Of a stretch of 39,533 nucleotides of DNA, positions 8,464-17,400 are shown piece after piece. This DNA is from Planctomycetales bacterium (GTDB lineage Bacteria > Planctomycetota > Planctomycetia > Isosphaerales > Isosphaeraceae), in assembly GCA_027452145.1 (NCBI GenBank), contig DAIDHB010000146.1, positions 1-39,533 on the forward strand, given 5' to 3'. The notes beneath the pieces were generated by a model, which was given only the letters and a program-made list of their open reading frames with translations, searched no databases and was not told where the DNA came from. Each line of letters begins with the position of its first letter. The first letter of the stretch is position 1. The translations under genes and the position numbers were made by a program.

Positions 8464-11400
8464 TCATCGGGTCGAGTGGTACGAGGTCGCGATCGCGCCT
8501 CGGGACCTGACGGACCGACCCAGTGGGAAGGCCATCGATCGCGCGAAAAGCCCGGTGGGATGAACGATTTCGGGCTGGCTGACGCTCGTGGAGGGCCGCG
8601 TTTTCGAATGGTCGACGCGACGCGATTCCTTCGTCCCGATGTGATAGCGGTTCAGGAATTCGCGCGAAACGTGGCCGAGGACCAGTTGCCGCCACGTCAG
8701 CGTGATCCTGTCATCAGTGCCGGGATTCCCGGCCGCCGAGCTGTCGAGGGCCACATGCTGGGCGTTGGCGACGCCGACGGAGCCGGCGCCGACCACCGTC
8801 AGCTTGTAGGGGTGGTGGATACTGAGCCGCTCGGCCGGGTGCAGGGTGACGGTCAGACGGGCGGGGTCGTACACCGCCCGGCGGACGCGAATGTGCTGTC
8901 CGCCCGGCCCGACGATCCGGTAGTTGTGCACATCCTCGGCGGCGGACGGGTCGAGGGCCTGGGTGAAGGTCAGGACGACGGTCGTCGGCGTCTGGTGATA
9001 GCCGTAGCGCTTCACTTCCTTGATCCGCGGACCGGGCGACGAGGTCGGGCTGGGCGTCGGAGTCGGACTGTTGCGGCCGTTCGGCGTTCCCCCAGACCCA
9101 GAACCCGAACCCGAATCCGAACCTGAACCGGAGCCCTTCCCCGGATTGCCAGGGATCGCCGGACTGAGGATCGCCACCGCCATGGGCGAGGCCGACCCGG
9201 GATTGTCGAGCGACTTCACCAGGACGATGATGGCCCCCGTCCCGGTGGCCGAGATATCCGCCTGGAGCTCGATGACACCGGTCGAGAGCCCCGGCAGGAT
9301 GAAGGTGCCGATCGACTGCGTCGGCGAGCCGTCGAGCCCGACGAGATTGGCGGTGACGGGTCCGCTCGTGGAGGTAATGGTCGCGCTGTAGGAGTCCTCG
9401 GTATTGCCCGTGTTCTGGACCGTCAGGACGAACGTGACGACGCCGGGGGTCGTGACCGTCTGGCTCGGGGGGCTGAAGCTGGCCGTCATGCCGGTCGTCG
9501 CCGGGATATTCAGCGCCGCCGAGGCCGCACCCTGGATCGCCGGGTTGGCGGTCGAGGTCGCCATGGCCATCAGCGGTAGATTGCCCTGTACGGCGAAATC
9601 GACCGCGCCGGTGTTGATCGACACGACCTGCGAGGCTCCGGGGCCGAGAGTGACATGATCCGTCGATAGCGTGGACACCAGTGCCGCCGGGCCGCCCAGC
9701 GCGAGGCTGTAGGTGTCGGCGACGGTGCCCGTGTTCGTCACCGTCGCCTCGAACGGGCTGCCCGGCGCCCCCGAGCCGGGCGTGAGAGTGACCTGCACGC
9801 CGCCGGCCGTGACGATCAGAGTACCGTTGGTCGTGCCGGCCACGGTCGAATAGGTGGTTGACGTGGCGGTCACCATGAAGGAGTAAATTCCGGTTGGCGT
9901 GCCTGGCTTGACCGAGAGCTCCAGAGGCACGTCGCGGAAGTTGGTCGCGCCCGGGGGCACGTCGATGCTGGACTCGCCGAGCGCGGCCGCGACGCCCGCA
10001 GGCAAGCCCGTCAGGGCCAGCGAGAACATATCGTCAGCGCTGCCGGTGTTGGTCAACTGGACGACATACGACGCGGATGTTCCCTGCCCCGCGGTGGACT
10101 GGGCGGGCGCGAGCGCGGCGACGATCCCGTGCGACTGGGAGTCGGGCACCAGGACCGGCGGGCCCGCCAGCGTGAGACTGGCCGATGCCGATCCATGGAT
10201 TCCGAAAAAACCCTGGATCACGCTGAACGAGGTCGTGCCGAGCGGAGAGCTCACGGCGCTCGTGATCTCCAGGGGCACATCCACCGATCCATTGGCGGGG
10301 ACCAGGACGGCACCGGGAAGCTTGACCGTCCAGTCCTGTGGCAGCCCCGATGTGAACGGGTGATAAGTGGTCGCGGTCGTGCCTGGGTTGAATAGCCGCA
10401 CGTCGTAGGTCGCCATCGCGCCCGGCTGGGCCGACTGGGAGGTAGGGGAGATCGCGATGATCGACACGCCGGTCACGCTGGTTGCCGGGAGGGTCACCTC
10501 GCCGGGCGTGCCCTGGCTGGTGAAATCGACCGTCGTGCCCAGCGTCACGTCCTGGGTCTGGCCGGCCTGGATGTTGCTCACCGTGGATTGCCAGGTGAAC
10601 GTGAAGCTGGTGCTGCCGAAGGCGAAACGGCGCGTCCACGCGAGCGTGTCGGTGGTCCCCGAAGTCGTGATGGTCGGCGGGTCATCGAAGGAGCCGCTCA
10701 CGCTCGATCCGGTCGGCACCTGGACCGAGATCGTCACCGGATCGCTGATCACCTGCCCGACTTGATAGATGGACAGGCCGGCGGCCGTGGTGGCGTACAT
10801 CAGGTCGCCCGAGACCGTGATCCCGTGCACCGCGCTGGGGACCGAGATGGCGCTCACCGCCAGGTTGTTCGGGTCGGTCGGATCGACGAGCAGTACGACC
10901 GGATTGCCGCTCGACAGCAGGTCGCTGACCAGGAAGTCGCCGTTGCCGAGCGAGGCCGCGTCCACTTTCTGCCCTGACTCGCCGGCCGCGAACGTCTCCT
11001 GGGTGACCAGGGTGGATCCGACGATCTGCGGATCCTGTGGGTTGGTGATGTCGAGGAGCGTCAGCGTCGCGTGTCCCGTGAGGCCGGCGTTGGAGATACT
11101 TCCGAACGGGTCGAGCCAACCGCCGGTGCTGCCCACGACCAGTGCGTAGTGGCCCTGGACGCCGATCTCGACGATGCGGTTCGTGTCGGGGATGGCCAGC
11201 GAGCTGAGGAGCGACATCGAGCCGGGGTCCGCGACGTTGACGACCAACACCCGTCCTTCGCCGGTTTGCGTGTTGTTGCCGGTGGAGGTCGTGCTCGCGA
11301 CGTAGGCGATCTGGTCGTTCACCAGCACGCCGCCGAGTTGGTTGGTATTGCCGCCGTCGGGGGTGCCTCGATTGTTGAACAAGACGTCGGACAATGCGGG

Positions 11401-14400
11401 GCTGGCGGGATCGCTCGTATCAAGTGACACGAACGTGCCGAACTGGCCGATGATGGTCCCATTGAGGATGTAGTCGTATCCGTCGGTGGGGACGAAGGCG
11501 GCGGTGCCCGTGCTGTTGACCAGGAGGTCCGTCAGAAATCGGTAGGGGATCACGGTATTGCTGACGAACTGGGGGTTCGCCGGATCGGCCAGCGAGTAGA
11601 CCAGCAGGTTGAACTGATTGGCGTTGAGGGTCGTCGTCGTCGCCAGATAGAGGGTGTTGTCGACGACCCGGACCACGTTGAAGGCCAGCGAGCCCTGGAC
11701 GATGTCCTTCGTGCTGATCGTGCCGATCGGCGTGGGATTGCTGGGATTGGACACGTCGAAGATATCGATCCCGCCGGTGCCGCTCTCGTATGCATAATTC
11801 TGATAGAGCGCCACCGAGGTGCCCGGCGACGCGGTGCTGGCCGCGCCCACGAGGGTGAGCGGGTTGGGAAAGCTCATCCGGCCATCGACCTGGAGGGTGT
11901 TCGTCACGGTGGACGTCCCGGTCGGCACGACCGCCGGCGTCGTGGTCAGCGCGGCCGTTACCGGCTGGCCGATGACGAGTGTCCCCTGGCCCGTGGCGCC
12001 GGGGATCGGCGTACCTGATTGATCGGCGACGGTCACGGTGATGGTGTCGGATCCGTTCGCGAAGCCGGTCGTGTCGAGGTTCCCCAGGTCCACGGTGGTC
12101 AGCGCGCTCGTTACGCCGAGCGAGGCGGACACCGGGCTCGAGGTGAACAGGACATTCCCGCCGGCGTCGCTCACGGTGTAGGAGACCTCGACCGTCGTTG
12201 GCTCGTTGACCACCGTCTGGAGCTGCGCGGAGACATCCACCTGTCCGCCCGGATTGGTGTAGGGCGGGTTGGTAGTCACGTTGGCGACGAAGAAGGACTC
12301 GTTGCGGAGTACGACCTGGCCGCCGGCGCTCATTGTGATCGCGGGGGCGGCTTCGGCCGTCGCGGTCACGGTGAACGTGAAGGAAACCAGCGTGTCGCCG
12401 GACTCGGTGAGGGTCAGGGTGGGGGCGTTCGTGCCGGTGAGGGTCTTCCCGGGCTGGACCGTGACCGATGTCGCGCTGAATCTGGCTGTCACGTTCGGGG
12501 GCAGGCTGGAGACGCTCAGGTCGTAGGTTGCCGCCGCGGTGCCGTTGTTGGTGAGGTCGATTTCGAACGACATGGGGCCGCCAGGGAGGGCCTGGGAGAT
12601 CGGGTTGGGTAAGGTCAGGGTGAACCCATAAAGGCCCTCGTCGGTGAGCGTGGTCGCCATCGAATCGAGTGCCTCGCCCAGGGCGGCGATGGCCGCATCG
12701 ATCTGGGCCGGGGTGGTGGCCGCGGCCAGAGCGGACTGTGCGGACGCCAGGGCGGACGTATAGGTCGACAGGTACGGAGCGCCCGTCACCTGGCTGATCA
12801 GGCTGGTGAGGCTCGCCTGAGCCTGGCTGAGATAAACGGCGCTCGTCGGATTCAGGAACAGGCTGGTGAGCGCCGTGCTCAGGTCATTGAGCTGGTTGGA
12901 CAGCCCGGAGTTGCCGATCGACGCCGCGGCGGTGGCGGCGCCGGCGATGGCCGGCACGCCGGGGGCGGCGACGTCCACCGGGATCTCGATCGTCTGGAGC
13001 TCGGGGACCCCGGCGACGTTCGACGCGGGGATCGTGATTCGCTCGTTGCCAAGCTGGATACTCACGCCCGCCGCCACGGCGACGACCTGGCCGGCCGCCA
13101 GGCCGTTCACGGCCGTTTCCCAGGTGATCTGCTGAGGAGCCGCGCCGGGGGCGAGCGTCAGGTCCCACACCAGGGTTTCGGTGCCGCTGCCGGGGATGAC
13201 CTGTGATGGCTGCACACTGAAGGAGCCCGGCACCACCGCCGCGGCGCCGCTCGTCGGCACGGTCACCTCGGCGGTCGCCGACTGGGTCGTCAACGCACCG
13301 ATCTGGTAGACCTCCAGGCCGGTCCCGCTCGTTGAAAGCAGCCGGTCACCGGCGACCGCCATGCCGTTGATGTCCGCGGCAGCAGGGACCGTGTTCGTCA
13401 GCAGGTTGGCTGGATTGCTGGCGTTGACCACCAGAAGCACCGGCGCGCCCCCGGCCAACGTGTCGCTCACGGCGAAGTCGCCGTTGCCCAGGTACACCGC
13501 CTGCAGCTTGGGTGTCGCATTCTCGCCGAGATTGGGGAGGGTGTCCTGGGTCACGACCGTGGAACCGAGAATCGTCGGATCGAGGGGATTGCTGATGTTC
13601 AGCAGGGTGAGGGTGACGTTGCCCGTGAGGCCGAGCTGCGACGGATCGCTGATCGGGCTCTGCCATCCCCCCGTGCTGCCGACGACCAGAGCCTCGTCGC
13701 CGTTCACCGCGATGGCCAGCGCCTGGACGGTCCCGGGGATGTCCAACGACGTGGTGACCGACGGGCCGGCGGGGTTGGCCGTGTTGACGACCAGCACGCT
13801 CCCGCTACCGCTTTGCGTACTGGAGCCGGTCGAGGTGCTGCCGGCCACGTACGTGACCTGCCCATTGATCGGCACCACGTCGAACTGGTTCGAGTTGCCT
13901 CCATAGGGGGCGCCGCGATCCGTAAACAGCCGTCCCTCCAATCGGGGCGCCGCCGGGTTGCTCAGGTCCACCGCCAGGACGTCGCCGTTCTGGTCGATGA
14001 TATTACCGCTGCCGGTGTCGTAGCGGATTCCGTCGAGGGTGATGTAAGCCGTGTTCCCCTGGACGGCGAGACCGCTGCTGAAGGTGTAGGGAATCGCGGT
14101 GTTACTGAGGAGCTGAGGGCTCGTCGGGTCCGTCAATGAGTAGACGAGCAGAGTCAAGGACTGGGCGCTCGAAGTCGGCTCGGAGGTCACGATCAGGTTG
14201 TTGCCGTCGAGCTGCACCAGCGTGAGGCCGCCTTGTACGACATCAGAGCTGCCGAACCTGGCCACGAGCTGCGGGTTGGTCGGGTCGCTGATGTTGACGA
14301 CCTCGATATCCTGGGTCGTGGCCACGTAGGCGAGGCTGCCGTCCAGGGCGACGCTGGTGGCCTCCCCGCCCGTCGCCACGCTGCCCAGGAGGGTCTGAGC

Positions 14401-17400
14401 GCCGACCGTCAGTGTGTTGGAGACGGTGTTGGTCTCAGGATTCAGCGCGTCCGAGCTGACCGCCAGGCTGGCCGTCACCGGCGCGTCGATGACCAGGTTG
14501 GCGGTGCCCGTGGCGCCGGGGATGGCGTTGCCGTTGCTGTCGTCGATGCTCACCTGGATGGTGTACTGGCCTGGGGCCAGCGCGCTGGTGTCGAGGCTAC
14601 CGAGGTTGACCGTCGCCACGTTGGTCAGCACGGCCAGAGTCAGCGGCACGGCGGTCGAGGTGAAGACGACCTTGCCCGAGCCGTCCCGGACTGTAAAGGA
14701 CGCCTGGGCCTGTTCCGCCTGGCCCACGCCATCGAGCACGTCCGCGGAGACGGTGACCGTCTGCCCGGCTTGCGCGAAGGATGAGCTCGGCGTCACGTTG
14801 ACGACCGACACGACGTCTTGCGATGGGGCCGGACCGACGTTGACCGTGGCCTGGAGCGTCGTATTGAGTGGGACGTTGGTGCCCGGAGTGAGCTGGACCG
14901 TCTCGGTGACCGTCTGGCCAACGGCCAGCGGGATTGGTGTGGTGCCCAGCCCGCCCAGAGTCAGGCCGCTCGAAGTGCTGAAGCTGAGCGCGGCGCTCGC
15001 GGGCACGTTGCCGACGTTCGTGAGGATCATCGTGGCTGTCGTGGGCGTGCCCGGCGTGCTGCTGACCGAGACAGGCGTGCTCGTCAACGAGACGGCATCG
15101 ATACTCGGGACGGTGAACGTCACTGTCTGCTTCCCGGTGATCGAGGAATCGGTCTTGCTGGTTGCGGTGACGGTGAACGAGAGCTTCGTCCCCGGCAGCG
15201 GAATCGCCTGGCCGGGGTTCGGCACCAGGTAGATGCCGAGAATCCCGGTCTGCCCGGCCGGGACCGTGTCGCTGGTGCCGCTGTCCACGACCGTGAAGCC
15301 GCTGGGGACATTCGAAAACGTGAGGTTATAGGTATCCGCCGCCGGGCCGACGTTCTGCATCGAGGCCCGGAACGCCGCCGGGAGCTGGGCCCCGTTGTAC
15401 GGGACGGTGAACTGCGGATCGGCCGCTACGGTGAAGTTGAGGCCCGGCTGCGTCGGTGTGATCGTGACCTCGACGGTCGTCTGGGCCTCGAGATTGGCAT
15501 CGGTCTGCGACTGGGCGATGATCTGGATCGGATACGTGCCGCCTTGCAGGCCGGGTGCCGGCGTCGCGGTGATGTTGCCCTTGCTGTCGATCGTCACTGC
15601 CCAGCCCGGCGGAGCATTCGCGGTGAGGTTGTACGTATCGGCGAGACTCGTCAGGACATTCGCCGCGATGGTGACCGGCGTGTTCTGGTCGGTGGTGAGG
15701 GCGGCCTGGGTGGTGGTCACCTGGAGCACATTCCCCGCGTTCCCCCCGAGCGAGACCGAATCCGTCCCGTCCCCGTTGGCTGAGACGGTGATCATCCCGC
15801 TGTAGCCGTCGAGGGTCGACTCGTCGCTCGGATCGAGCGGCTTGCCGCCGACGGAGAGCGTGCCGGTTCCCGGGCCGAGGTTGACTGCGCCGTTCGTCGC
15901 GGTGATCTCGGCCTGCCCCGAAAAGGTCGGTGATGACGTTGTGCCGCTCCCCGAGAGCGTGGCCGAGCTCGTCGTGATTGTGTAGGTACCCGCGGGGAGC
16001 GCCTGTCCGTTGAGCGTCAACGCACCGGCCGGGACGGTGAGGGTGATCGAGACGTCGCCGGTGACGGTGGCCGTGTAGTTCTGCCAGTCGCTGCTGACGC
16101 CGAGGGTCGATTCGGAGGGGCCGTAGAAGGAGAGCGTTCCAGAGCCTCCCAGGGCATATTGATCGGTTCCCGCGATCGCGGCGTTTACCGGAGTTGAAGC
16201 GGACACGACGACGGCGCCAGAGCCGAATGCCTTGCCGCTGCCATCAGTAACCGTCGCTCCGGCAGAATTGAGGGAGCCGGCAAGGAGATCACTCGTTCCA
16301 CCCGATGACCACATCGCGACCATCTGACCCGAGACCGATAAGCCGGCACTCCGGACCGAGGCGCCAACCTCACCCGCCGTAGACCTCGTGACTGCGGCGA
16401 CGGATCCGACGGCAACGTTGGCGGCGAAAGTCGTCAGAGGCAATGGATCGGTAAGCGTTCCCGGAAGCGGCGGATCTCCGGCCGGGCGACGCACGTCTTC
16501 AAGCAATACATCAACTATGCCTTTTATAACTTCGCCGAACTCCTTCTCGTCTTCCGCGACACTGAGTCCTGAGGCGATCCAGGCGAAGTGTTCTATAGCT
16601 TTCTTGTACTCCTCTGTTGCCTCGGTCGCTGCTATCACCAGTTTTAACTCTGCCAGGGGTCGGCTGACACCAGCGGCGACATTGAGTTCATAGCTAACGG
16701 CCAGGATCCCCCCAACGTCGAAACCAGCCACGCCGGAGAAATACTCGAGCGTGTACTCGGTCAGCCTGAAGCGGAAGCCGACATCGGTGACGAACTCGAT
16801 CAGCCCCTCATGACCGCCGTTCGCGTCGACGCCGATGTATTCACCCGTCGACAGGTTGACGTCCGCCCATGCGATGGTCGGCGACCCATTCAACAGAACG
16901 GACTGGTCCGGGACAAGGACGCCGAAGCCGTTCGCGACGTCAGTGGCGATCCTCGCCTTGGCGTCGGCCGGGATGTTCAGTCCCTGCAACTGGGAAAGAT
17001 TGCCGCTGGTGATTGTGATCAGGCCGATCCCCTGGGCCGCGGCGGCGGTGAAGACGTCGTAGGTATTGTCGACCGGGGCCGACTGTCCGTTCGGCGAAAG
17101 CGCCGCGACGGAGTCGCGCTCGTCCAGGTTCTCAAAAATGCCCCGGGCGAAATTGAACGCGAAGGTCGCCTGCGCCGCCTGGCCTGGCGGCGCCTCGACC
17201 TGAAGCGAGTCGTTGAGGATATCGATCGCGGTCGTGAGGTTCGACGACGTTGTGCCCGAACCGTTGATGAACTGCGTTGAGATCAGAACAATTCGAGGCC
17301 GGGCGTAATAGGCGGCCAAGTCGGCCGCGGCCGCCAGGGCCTTTGTGTACAGTTGAGACTGTGTGAGGAAGTTATTCCCCAGCTCGCGCGTCATGGCGAA

